From the NCBI GenBank assembly GCA_050184295.1, contig JBFXAM010000060.1, positions 1 through 25,785 of the forward strand: 25,785 nt of DNA, given 5' to 3'. Made by a program: the position numbers and the translations under genes. Below are positions 16,394-23,945 of the stretch, one piece after another (positions within the stretch are counted from its first letter, which is position 1; each line of letters starts with the position of its first letter). Below the pieces are notes generated by a model. The model did no database searches, had not been told where the DNA came from, and was given only the letters and a program-made list of their open reading frames with translations. The stretch comes from JBFXAM01 sp050184295. Lineage in GTDB: Bacteria; Planctomycetota; Phycisphaerae; UBA1845; Fen-1342.

Positions 16394-17725
16394 ATGTCCG
16401 TCTCGCTCAACCTGCTCAAATCGCCAGACGAGCCGAGCAACGCCGGCGGATGCGGGAAGTCCTGCGGCAACGGGCTGGAGAAGATCTACCCCAGCACCGG
16501 CGTGCGCTACGGAGCGATGAACTGGATCGGCGAGTTTACCTATCGTCCGGGCATGGTGTTCAGTTGCGGCGGCAAGGTCGTCATCCAGAGCGACCGCGGG
16601 ATGGAGATCGGGCAGCAGGTCAGCCTGACGTGCTCCGGCTGCTCGAAGTCGGTGAGCCGCGAGCAGCTCAAGTCCTACGTGAACAACTGCGGGCCCGAGT
16701 TCTACCGGCTCAACTCCGGGCGCATCCTGCGCGAAGCGACGCCGCAGGACCTCGAAGAGCAGGAGCATCTCAATCGCACGGCGCAGGAGGACATCGACCG
16801 CTGTGCGTTGATTGCCGCGCAGCTCGAGCTCGACATGAAGATCGTCACCGTCGAGCACCTGCTGGGCGGCGAACGCATCGTGTTCTACTTCCGTTCGGAC
16901 GTGCGAATCGACTTCCGGGACCTCGTGCACGAGCTGGCGGCGCACTATCGCACGCGAATCGAGATGCGCCAGGTCGGGGCGCGCGACGAAGCGCGCCTGG
17001 TCGCGGATTATGAAATCTGCGGCCGAGAGTGCTGCTGCAAGAACTTCCTCAAGAAGTTGCGCCCGGTGAGCATGAAAATGGCGAAAGTGCAGAAGTCGAC
17101 GCTCGATCCCTCAAAGGTCTCGGGACGGTGCGGACGGCTGCGCTGCTGCCTGCGCTACGAGCACGAAGGCTACGAAGTCCTCGCCGCGAAGCTGCCGCGC
17201 GTCGGCGCCCGCGTCGGTACGTCGCTCGGCGACGCGACGGTGGTCGATCGGCAGATTCTGACCCAGTTGGTGATGGTGCGCACGGCCGACGACCGCGAGG
17301 TCGTGCTGCCGGTCGAAGAACTCTCGGCGCTGTCCGTGAAGAGCTCGCCCGCAGGGCCGCTCGACGATGACCGCGAGCTTGACCGCGACTTGCCCGATGC
17401 GCCCGCGGCGCGTGCCTTGGGCTCGGCGCGCCCCGCACCGGGCCGGGACGGACCGCGCGACCGTCCGCGGCCGTACGACCGCTCGCGGCCGCCGCCGCGC
17501 CGCGATGATCCGGGCGACACACCCCAGCGTGAGGAGCCGCCCGCGGAGCCGGGGCCGGACTCCGTCGCCGACGCGCAGTCTGCCGATCGCGACTCTTCTG
17601 CCGCGGGCCGGGACGGCGGCGGCCCGCGTCGCAGCCGGCGGCGTCGGCGCGGGCGCGGGCGGCGCGGGGACATTCGGCCGGAAGGCGGGCCAGGCGAGGC
17701 ACCGCCGCCTGCCGGACCGGGCTAA
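16394..17725 (+). CDS. RicT/YaaT-like PSP1 domain protein with extra cysteines and a basic tail
   Basis: 443 residues, well beyond the roughly 275 of B. subtilis RicT. The PSP1 core lies at about 110-262: RILREATPQDLEEQEHL, LDMKIVTVEHLLGGERIVFYF, RIEMRQVGARDEARL, then CGRECCCKNFLKKL (209-222), RPVSMKMAKVQKSTLDPSKVSG and CGRLRCCLRYE (246-256). In B. subtilis RicT forms a complex that binds Fe-S clusters and helps RNase Y process mRNA. Here there are additional cysteines before the core (C20, C24, C58, C80, C83, C99), and a Pro/Arg/Asp-rich disordered tail (about 320-443) ending in a basic block (RRSRRRRRGRGRRGD) that could bind nucleic acid. The start at 16394 has GGAGG (16381-16385) eight bases away. 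No ricA or ricF homologue is in the window. Confidence 0.88.
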   Translation: MSVSLNLLKSPDEPSNAGGCGKSCGNGLEKIYPSTGVRYGAMNWIGEFTYRPGMVFSCGGKVVIQSDRGMEIGQQVSLTCSGCSKSVSREQLKSYVNNCGPEFYRLNSGRILREATPQDLEEQEHLNRTAQEDIDRCALIAAQLELDMKIVTVEHLLGGERIVFYFRSDVRIDFRDLVHELAAHYRTRIEMRQVGARDEARLVADYEICGRECCCKNFLKKLRPVSMKMAKVQKSTLDPSKVSGRCGRLRCCLRYEHEGYEVLAAKLPRVGARVGTSLGDATVVDRQILTQLVMVRTADDREVVLPVEELSALSVKSSPAGPLDDDRELDRDLPDAPAARALGSARPAPGRDGPRDRPRPYDRSRPPPRRDDPGDTPQREEPPAEPGPDSVADAQSADRDSSAAGRDGGGPRRSRRRRRGRGRRGDIRPEGGPGEAPPPAGPG

Positions 17726-17876
17726 ACGGCCGTTGAAGGAGTGATGTTCGAGGATTCCGGAGCCCGTTGAGTTTTGCCGGCTGCGCCAGCGGAACACCGG
17801 CGTCGCACGTTGTCAGCGGGCGCTGCCGCGCCGCAATTCTCGCCGCCGCGCTGCGCGCCAACCTGATGTCGCCACG

Positions 17877-18278
17877 ATGGAACCCGAACCGACTGAGAAC
17901 ATTGAAGACGTGATTCGGGCCGCGGGGCGCTATCCGCTGGAAGCGTACCAGTTCCTTTATCGCGGGCTCGACTACACGGCGCGCCGCCTGCACGGCGAAC
18001 CGACCGAAGACGAACAGTCGCGGCACGTCTCGGGCCAGCAGCTTTGCGAGGGACTCCGCGCCTACGCCGTCGAGCAATACGGACGCCTCGCGCGGCACGT
18101 ACTGGAGCGCTGGAACGTGCGGCGAACACGCGATTTCGGCGAAATGGTCTACTTTCTCATCAGCCACCGGCACATGTCGAAGCAGGACACCGACCGCATC
18201 GAGGACTTCGACGACGTGTTCGATTTCGCGTCGGCCTTCGACGGCTACGAGATTCCGCTCGACGCGGTCGATGAGTGA
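17877..18278 (+). CDS. Minf_1886 family protein, function unknown
   Basis: 133 residues, small and soluble. The pattern YPLEAYQFLYRGLDYTARRL, HVSGQQLCEGLRAYAVEQYG, then RLARHVLERWNVRRTRDFGE and an acidic end (DFDDVFDFASAFDGYEIPLD) matches the Minf_1886 family found in planctomycetes, verrucomicrobia and relatives. No biochemical role is established for that family as far as I know. The ATG at 17877 is the first good start, with no convincing ribosome-binding site. It sits between the RicT-like gene (151 bases upstream) and the AI-2E-family permease (66 bases downstream) on the same strand, so it may share their transcript. Confidence 0.85.
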   Translation: MEPEPTENIEDVIRAAGRYPLEAYQFLYRGLDYTARRLHGEPTEDEQSRHVSGQQLCEGLRAYAVEQYGRLARHVLERWNVRRTRDFGEMVYFLISHRHMSKQDTDRIEDFDDVFDFASAFDGYEIPLDAVDE

Positions 18279-18344
18279 GGCCCGGCGGCGGGCGCTGTTC
18301 GTCCGGCCGCGATCGTACCGCACCGCGCTCCCCGCGGCACCGCG

Positions 18345-19526
18345 GTGACACTACACTACGCCCCCGTGATCGAGCACTACCTGCCGCCGCTCTCGCCCGC
18401 CGGCGCGCGCTGGGCGCGTTTTCTTGCGGTGATCGCCGCGGCGCTGCTGGTCGGCTGGCTGGTGTATCGGCTCCGCGTGGTGCTGACGCCGATCGCGCTG
18501 GCCGTGGCGTTTGCCTACATCCTCAATCCGGTCCTGACGTGGCTCGAACGCCGCTCGATTCAGCGGATCACTTCGCTGCTGCTGCTGTCCCTCATCGGTC
18601 TGACGCTCGCGGTGGTCGCGGCGTTTGTGCTGGTGCCGTTGACGATCCGGCAACTAACGGACCTGGTCGAGAACCTGCCGCGGTATTTCGAAGCTGTTCA
18701 GAACGCACTCATCAATTGGAGTGTGTGGGTGCGGACGCTGCTGCCTGGCGCCGCGACCCAGCCGGCCTCGCAGCCGACCACGAGCCCCGGTCAGCCGCTG
18801 GCTGATCTCATCCGCCAGCACGGCCTCGCGACCGCACGCGCGGCGCTCGCATACCTGACGACGTGGATCAGCAGCCTGACGACGTGGATCGCGGCGGCCG
18901 TGCTTGTGCCCGTGTATACATTCTTCTTCGCGTGGCATTTCAACTCGATGGTGGCCACCATTCGCGATCACCTTCCGGCCGCGTATCGCCCGACGATCGT
19001 TCGCGTGGTGACGACGATCGACCGCGCGACGTCGAACTTCTTTCGCGGCCGGCTGATCGTTTGCAGCGTCATCGGCGTGCTGTTGGCGACCGGGTGGTCG
19101 ATCGTCGGCGTGCCGTACAGCATCCCGCTGGGCGTTGCCGGCGGGCTGCTCAGTCTGGTGCCGTTCTTGTCCGGGCTGACCCTGCCGGTCGCGGTTCTGC
19201 TGACACTGTTCGATCCGGCGCGGGCGGGTGGGGACTGGGTGTGGCCGGCGGCGGGCGTCCTGATCGTGTTTGTCATCGTGCAGGCGGTCGAGGGCCTGGT
19301 GCTCTCGCCGATCATCGAGGGCCAGTCGTCGGGTTTGCACCCGATCACGACGGTGGTCGCGCTGCTCGTCGGCGCCGAGCTGGCGGGTCTGCTGGGGATG
19401 TTGCTGTCGATTCCGGCGACCAGTACGCTCAAATCGCTGGCGCAGGAGTTCCTGATGCCCGAGATCCGGCGCCTCGCCGGCCGGCCGCCTCAACCGCCGC
19501 CGCCGGATCAGCCGAAAGCGAGTTAG
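18345..19526 (+). CDS. AI-2E family transporter (PerM/YdiK-like permease)
   Basis: 393 residues, typical length. Hydrophobic segments lie at about 24-41, 45-66 and 80-105, followed by a soluble stretch with a TQPASQPTTSPGQP linker. A further set of spans in the C-terminal half includes the family stretch SIPLGVAGGLLSLVPFLSGL and LVLSPIIEGQSSGLHPITTVVALLVGAELAGLLGMLLSIP. The family is named for TqsA, reported to affect autoinducer-2 export, but most members have unknown cargo and some are ion antiporters. The start is GTG at 18345, and another GTG at 18366 is equally possible because neither has a clear ribosome-binding site. A 16-bp direct repeat (18854-18869 and 18875-18890) encodes a duplicated LTTWI unit in one span. 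Confidence 0.9.
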   Translation: MTLHYAPVIEHYLPPLSPAGARWARFLAVIAAALLVGWLVYRLRVVLTPIALAVAFAYILNPVLTWLERRSIQRITSLLLLSLIGLTLAVVAAFVLVPLTIRQLTDLVENLPRYFEAVQNALINWSVWVRTLLPGAATQPASQPTTSPGQPLADLIRQHGLATARAALAYLTTWISSLTTWIAAAVLVPVYTFFFAWHFNSMVATIRDHLPAAYRPTIVRVVTTIDRATSNFFRGRLIVCSVIGVLLATGWSIVGVPYSIPLGVAGGLLSLVPFLSGLTLPVAVLLTLFDPARAGGDWVWPAAGVLIVFVIVQAVEGLVLSPIIEGQSSGLHPITTVVALLVGAELAGLLGMLLSIPATSTLKSLAQEFLMPEIRRLAGRPPQPPPPDQPKAS

Positions 19527-19533
19527 GTCGATC

Positions 19534-19689
19534 ATGAACACACCCTTTGTCCACCCGCCCGGCTCGCCCGCGCCCTACGGCACCGAGCCGCGCCGCGCTC
19601 CCGGTCCGCTCGTGGCGCTCCTCGCGCTGTACGGGCTCTGGCTGGCAGTGCTCGCGTGGCTGGCGTGGCGCGTGATGCGGGGCGCATGA
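19534..19689 (+). CDS. Small single-span membrane protein (51 residues)
   Basis: An open frame of 51 codons starting ATG at 19534, seven bases after the permease stop. The N-terminal half is polar and Pro-rich (MNTPFVHPPGSPAPYGTEPR), and the C-terminal half is one membrane span (PLVALLALYGLWLAVLAWLAWRV) with a short basic end. Its TGA overlaps the ATG of the next gene in an ATGA junction (19686-19689), which is the main evidence that it is real. The name and function are unknown. It could anchor or partner the glycosyltransferase-like product downstream, by position only. Confidence 0.65.
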   Translation: MNTPFVHPPGSPAPYGTEPRRAPGPLVALLALYGLWLAVLAWLAWRVMRGA

Positions 19690-21620
19690 CGAGCGCGCCG
19701 GACATCATTGACCTGCGCGCCGCGGACGACGCTCCGCCGCTGGCGCTTGACCCGCGAATATTCGAACGCAACGTCGCCGCCCTTCGCACGCAGAACCCAT
19801 CGCTCGCCGACGCCTTGTCCGCGGCGCCGCCGCGTGAGAATTGGCGCGCCGTCGCGGGGCTCGACGGGTCGCCGACGTATCGGGTCCAGGCGCCCGGCGC
19901 GCCGGCGCAGTGGCTCGACGAAACCGCTGCCCCGCGCATCCGCGCCGCGGGACTGCTCGCGGAGTTTCGGTGCGGCGACACGAACGCGGCGCTGCCCGGC
20001 ATCGCGACCGGCGCCGAGCTTGCGTATCTCCTGGAGCACCTGCCCGCAATTCGCGCTGTCTTCGTATTCGAACCCGAGCTCGAGCATCTCGCTGCGGTGC
20101 TGCGCATTCGTGATTTCGCGGGCCCGCTCGCCTCGCTCCGGGTCGTGCTCGTGCCGCCGCAGCGCGCCCGCGAAGCGCTTCATGCGCTGCTCCGCCGACA
20201 CGGCGGGCTGCTGCCGCCGGGCAGCATTCTGCGACTGCCCGGCGCATCGGCCGCGCATGTCGAGCAGGTGCGCGCGATCTGCGAGCAGACGATGAGCGAA
20301 ATCGCCCCGGCGCGGATCGCGCGTCTTCGCGAGCTCGCGTCGGCGCGACCCGCCTCCGGGCACGCCGGCGAGTCGCGCCTCGCAGTCGTCGCGTTCGAGC
20401 CCGATGTCGATCCGGCGCCTGTCGATGATTTGCTCCGCGCCGCGGCCGGGCTGCGCTGGGAGGCTCTCGGCTGCGTCGCGCGCGGCCCCTTGGATGTTCA
20501 CCTGCTGCCCCATGCCGAACGCCTCGCGTCATTCGACCCGACCCTCGCGATTTGCGTCGGGCACGCCGCCTCGCGCGTGCCATTTCCGCCGCGCGGCGCG
20601 GCATGCGAGTGGCACGTTTCGTATCCACCGCAGCCCCCGAGCGATACCGCCGCGGCGTGGCATCTGGCCGCGACGCCGCGCATCGCGGACGCGCTGCGCG
20701 GCGCAGGCGTGCCGGCAGACAAGGTGCTGGAGTGGTGCTGGGCAGTCGATTCACACGCAATCAAGCCGATCGAAGTCGCCGGCGCGTCGCAGATCGTGCG
20801 CCCCAACACGCCCGCAAGCTCCGGTTTCTCGCCGGAGTCGCCGCGGGCAACGATCGCGGCCGTGGCGACGCCGCGTGAATCGGCTGAGAGCCCACCATGG
20901 GTCTTTGTCGGCGATCTTCCCGATGACTCGCCCGCGGCGCTCGGAATCGAGCAACCGACTCATCGCCTGGTGTGGCAGCACGCGTGCGAGGCGGCACGAA
21001 CGCGCTGGCAAGCGGGCGACATCGCGCACGCCGAGGCGCTGTTGCGCCACGCGGAACGCACCGCGCGACTGCCGCTCGACGACGCCGCCGCGCGGATGCG
21101 ACTCGTGCAATCGATCCAGTGCCATGCGGCGCCGGCCGCGATCGCGCGCGCGATCGTCGCGGCACTGCACGAGCTGTGCGGATCTGTCGGCGTCGTCGGG
21201 CGCGGCTGGGGCCGGGTCGCGCACGCCGCGACACTCGTCGAAGAGTCCGCGACGCGCTGGCTGAAATCGAACGTCGCGCGGAGCGGCGTGGCCGCCGCGG
21301 TCTTCCCCGCACTACCCGATCCGCTCTCGAACGCGCTCGTACAGGTAGCGGCCGCCGGCATTCCCGTGCTGATCCACGCGCCCGCGCAGTTCCCGCTCGC
21401 CAAGTGGCTCGGCGGCGTGCTCGTGCCCAACGAGCACGTCACGCCTTTCACCGACGCGCCCAGCCTGCGTGACCGTGTCCAGAACCTGGTCCGATCGCCG
21501 AGTTCGGCCGGCGCACAGAGCCGTCGCGCCGCGGCGCACCTCTTTCGCACGCACACCTACGGTATCCGACTGGCGGCGCTCGGCGCGCGGCTTGGGATCG
21601 CGCCTTCTCGCAACACCTGA
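19686..21620 (+). CDS. Glycosyltransferase-like protein (MAF/DUF115-like front, CgeB-like end), tentative
   Basis: 644 residues, no signal peptide or membrane span. The N-terminal part (about 25-210) contains RNVAALRTQNPSLADAL and GIATGAELAYLLEHLP followed by AVFVFEPELEHLAAVL. This recalls the front of motility-associated-factor (DUF115) glycosyltransferases, where a glycine-rich turn precedes a V.EP strand. The C-terminal part (about 530-644) reads like a GT-B family end: VFPALPDPLSNALVQVAAAGIPVLIHAP, then a VTPFTDAPSLRDRVQNLVRSP step and FRTHTYGIRLAALG, the last matching the HTY.hR motif seen in CgeB-like transferases. No sugar donor can be assigned. The start at 19686 is fixed by overlap with the preceding small gene. 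The family call is moderate, and the frame itself is secure. Confidence 0.6.
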   Translation: MTSAPDIIDLRAADDAPPLALDPRIFERNVAALRTQNPSLADALSAAPPRENWRAVAGLDGSPTYRVQAPGAPAQWLDETAAPRIRAAGLLAEFRCGDTNAALPGIATGAELAYLLEHLPAIRAVFVFEPELEHLAAVLRIRDFAGPLASLRVVLVPPQRAREALHALLRRHGGLLPPGSILRLPGASAAHVEQVRAICEQTMSEIAPARIARLRELASARPASGHAGESRLAVVAFEPDVDPAPVDDLLRAAAGLRWEALGCVARGPLDVHLLPHAERLASFDPTLAICVGHAASRVPFPPRGAACEWHVSYPPQPPSDTAAAWHLAATPRIADALRGAGVPADKVLEWCWAVDSHAIKPIEVAGASQIVRPNTPASSGFSPESPRATIAAVATPRESAESPPWVFVGDLPDDSPAALGIEQPTHRLVWQHACEAARTRWQAGDIAHAEALLRHAERTARLPLDDAAARMRLVQSIQCHAAPAAIARAIVAALHELCGSVGVVGRGWGRVAHAATLVEESATRWLKSNVARSGVAAAVFPALPDPLSNALVQVAAAGIPVLIHAPAQFPLAKWLGGVLVPNEHVTPFTDAPSLRDRVQNLVRSPSSAGAQSRRAAAHLFRTHTYGIRLAALGARLGIAPSRNT

Positions 21621-22327
21621 GAGAGTTTCGACGTACTTCGCGGTGGAACGGGACGATGGATCGCGACGAGTGCGTTTCAGCGCAACATCCGGACCATCAG
21701 CCGCGGATCGCCGCCGACCGAGCTAGCTGACGGAGGCGAACGCGTCCCGCCGTCCGCTCTCCGGATTCGCAAGATAGGGAAGGTGGATTCGCAGGGATGT
21801 CCAAGGGGTGGTTGGGTGTTGAGCGAGGAGCCATCAGCTCAGGAGCTCGAAAAACGAATCCAGATGATGGCGAAGGAGCATCACGACTGCGAATCCACCG
21901 GTAACGCTTTGCAAACGAACAAATTCTGATCTGAAGCGGGCCATCCCGCACCGGCACAAACGTCCTTGTAGGCCGATGCAGCGGGTCAGCAGCTCTTCCC
22001 TGAGCACCGCGGCGCGCACACTGAATCACGCCAAACCCGATCTGGCCGACTTCGACATGCCGCCAGAAGGCGAGCACGTCGTACTCATCAAGGGTAAAAT
22101 AGCACAAAAGAAAGCAGGTTGGAATGGTAATATAGATAATTTTTATCGATCTCGCGTCGAGATTTTGGGATGACGCGATCCGGCAATCATGCTCACACTA
22201 CGGGTAGTGCCCGCGGACACGACGTGCATCAAGAGACTGGTTTCGAGAGCCGCGTTCATCGAAAATGAAATCGACTGCGGGTCATCGCTCCCAGCCGCAC
22301 GCCTGTCACGTCACGCCACTTGCGCCC
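21621..22327. other. 707-bp gap with lower GC, no convincing gene
   Basis: The widest non-coding stretch in the window. Between about 22,090 and 22,170 the sequence is unusually A+T rich for this DNA (AAAATAGCACAAAAG; TAATATAGATAATTTTTATC). Short frames exist: 21816-21929 (+, from GTG; includes SAQELEKRIQMMAKEHHD), 21976-22173 (+), and 22107-21697 (-, starting MCYFTLDEYDVLAFWRHVEV). None has a recognisable product or good start, and they overlap one another. ATCTCG-CGT-CGAGAT followed by TTTT (22149-22166) is a weak terminator-like hairpin. It could be decayed or foreign DNA. Confidence 0.5.
22149..22166 (+). terminator. Weak terminator-like hairpin with T-run
   Basis: Perfect 6-bp arms ATCTCG/CGAGAT around a 3-base loop, followed directly by TTTT. 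On the other side lies ATTTTTATCG, so it could also act on minus-strand transcripts. It is over 500 bases beyond the nearest upstream plus-strand gene, which makes a role for that gene doubtful. Confidence 0.3.
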
Positions 22328-22867
22328 TCACGGCGTGAGGTTTCCGTTCGAGACCCGGCGCAGCACTTTGCGCAGCAGGAGGTAGTTCTGCCCGCGATAG
22401 CGGGTCACCTCCGCCGTGATCTCAAACTCGGTCACGCCTCGCTCCGCCTGCTGCTCCATCGCCTCAAGCAACTGGTTGGGCAGCAACGGGAGCGTTTTGC
22501 TGCTCAGACCTGCCGCGGCATCATCCGCAACGAACGTGAACTCAGACCGGTCGCCGTTGCGGATCAACCGCCCCGGCCGACTCACCACGATCGCCCCGTC
22601 GAGCATCAGCCCGGGCGTGGTGGTGCCGTCCGGGCGCACCGTTCGATCGCTCGAAGCGGCGGGCTTGGTGGGCAGAATCGGCTTGGGGGCCTCGCGCTCG
22701 CGCAAGAGTTGCTCGAGAATTTCGACCTGGACGGGCCGCCGCAGGCTCGGCGAGGTCGGCTGGGTCGTCGGCTGCGTAGTGGGCGAGTCGGCGGGCGCGG
22801 CGGGCGCGTACTGGTTCGCGTCCGCGAGGATCCACAACAACGCGATGGGTGCGAATGTCAGCAGCAT
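22328..22867 (-). CDS. Exported protein of unknown function with a TQPTTQPT linker
   Basis: 179 residues. A signal peptide or membrane anchor (MLLTFAPIALLWILADANQ) is followed by a Pro/Thr/Ala linker (about 21-41, with TTQPTTQPTSP) of a kind frequent in Phycisphaerae. A conserved-looking core follows: VQVEILEQLLRERE (47-59), GLMLDGAIVVSRPGRLIR, then LPLLPNQLLEAMEQQAERG (127-145) and FEITAEVTRYRGQNYLLLRKVLRR (148-171). The last block resembles exported planctomycete proteins I recall that end in RGxNYLLL, none of known function. The start at 22867 is chosen because GGAG (22876-22879) lies 8 bases upstream and the signal follows at once. A longer open frame reaching 23041 lacks these. It is divergent from the acyltransferase. 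Confidence 0.75.
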   Translation of the reverse strand: MLLTFAPIALLWILADANQYAPAAPADSPTTQPTTQPTSPSLRRPVQVEILEQLLREREAPKPILPTKPAASSDRTVRPDGTTTPGLMLDGAIVVSRPGRLIRNGDRSEFTFVADDAAAGLSSKTLPLLPNQLLEAMEQQAERGVTEFEITAEVTRYRGQNYLLLRKVLRRVSNGNLTP

Positions 22868-23100
22868 GTTCGCGGCTCCGAGAGTGCGGGAAGGCGTTCG
22901 TCGCCGCGAAGGCACGCTGGGGCGCGGCAGGCTGGCGACGAACGTGCGCATGGTAGCGGAATCTGCGCGGCGTGGAACACCGCCGAGCGCACAGCCGGGC
23001 GCCGTGCAATCCGATGGAAGCCGATAGAACCCGAGGCCCATCCCGCGCGTCGCGGCGCGTGAAGCGGCGGGCTGCGCGCGAACCTCTGCGGGACGAGTCC

Positions 23101-23781
23101 ATGGAACGGGTGTTCATCTTCGGGGCCGGCGGGCTCGGCAGCGTCGCGTTTGACGTGCTCCACCAGACTGGCCGGTACGAACCGGTCGCGTTTTTCGACA
23201 ACGACATCGAGAAACACGGGCGCGCGGTCGACGGCCTGCTCGTGCGCGGCGCGTTGTCCGAGTTGTTAGCGCTTGCGCGGCGTGAGCGCGCCGGCGTCCT
23301 GGTCGCCGTCGGCGACAATGCGGACCGCGTCGTGATCGCGGAACAGGTCCGCGGAGCCGGTTTGCGACTCGTGTCGGCGATCCACCCGTCGGCGGCGATC
23401 TCGCCGTCGGCGATTCTCGACGAACACGTACTGCTCGGACCGCGCGCTACGATCTGCGTCCACGCCCGCATCGGCGCCCACGCCGTCATCAGCGCCGGTG
23501 CGATCGTCGAGCACGACGTCGGCATCGGCGCGGGCGCGTTTCTCCATCCGGCCGTGCGGCTGGCCGGCGGCGTGACGATCGGTCCGGGCGCGACGCTCGG
23601 CATCGGGGCCGCCGTGATTCCAGGCCGCCGCATCGGCCGCGGCGCGGTCGTAGCGCCGGGCGCGGTGGTCATCCGGGATGTTCCCGAGCACGGCAACTGC
23701 GCGGGGGTGCCGGGTCGGATCACGTGCGGCGCGTCGGCTTCGGCAGCCCGCGCGACCGCGTCGATTGCGCTCGCACGCTAG
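23101..23781 (+). CDS. PglD/NeuD-family sugar N- or O-acyltransferase
   Basis: 226 residues, the normal size. The N-terminal nucleotide-sugar-binding Rossmann-like part shows RVFIFGAGGLGS (3-14) and FFDND (31-35). From about residue 95 a left-handed beta-helix of hexapeptide repeats runs (IHPSAAISPSAILDEHVLLGP, then ARIGAHAVISAGAIVEHDVGIG), with His138 in VEHD as the probable general base, then LAGGVTIGPGATLGIGAAVIPG and the end NCAGVPGRI. Relatives acetylate UDP-4-amino sugars or sialic-acid precursors for surface glycans, using acetyl-CoA. No other genes of such a pathway are adjacent, so the substrate is open. Codon 56 is TTA (23266-23268), readable by the UAA tRNA in this window. The ATG at 23101 has only a weak upstream GGGACGAG. 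Confidence 0.9.
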   Translation: MERVFIFGAGGLGSVAFDVLHQTGRYEPVAFFDNDIEKHGRAVDGLLVRGALSELLALARRERAGVLVAVGDNADRVVIAEQVRGAGLRLVSAIHPSAAISPSAILDEHVLLGPRATICVHARIGAHAVISAGAIVEHDVGIGAGAFLHPAVRLAGGVTIGPGATLGIGAAVIPGRRIGRGAVVAPGAVVIRDVPEHGNCAGVPGRITCGASASAARATASIALAR

Positions 23782-23888
23782 ACTGTCGATGCGCGGGTCC
23801 GACAATCGCTTGCGCCGCGCCGGGCGGCGATGTCGGCGGGCCGCTGCGCGCTGGCCGACCGAACGGCCGCTGTGATTCGCTTGGTCGC

Positions 23889-23919
23889 GCGTTACCGCCG
23901 CGATAACATGGCGTTACCG
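23889..23919. repeat. Two 9-bp direct repeats upstream of the ECF sigma gene
   Basis: GCGTTACCG occurs at 23889-23897 and again at 23911-23919, 22 bases apart from start to start, close to two helical turns. The second copy ends 26 bases before the sigma factor ATG. The arrangement could be a tandem binding site for an activator or part of an autoregulated promoter. Chance is possible at this length. Confidence 0.35.
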
Positions 23920-23945
23920 TCAGCACCGACCGGAGCGCCGCGGGC

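Noticed and set aside
17049..18323. 424-codon minus-strand frame opposite the RicT-like and Minf_1886 genes
   Set aside because: It spans two well-supported genes and the gap between them on the other strand and shows no motif.
21976..22173. 65-codon plus-strand frame as a gene or transposase remnant
   Set aside because: No start signal, no recognisable family, and terminal inverted repeats or target duplications were not seen; described only as part of the gap.
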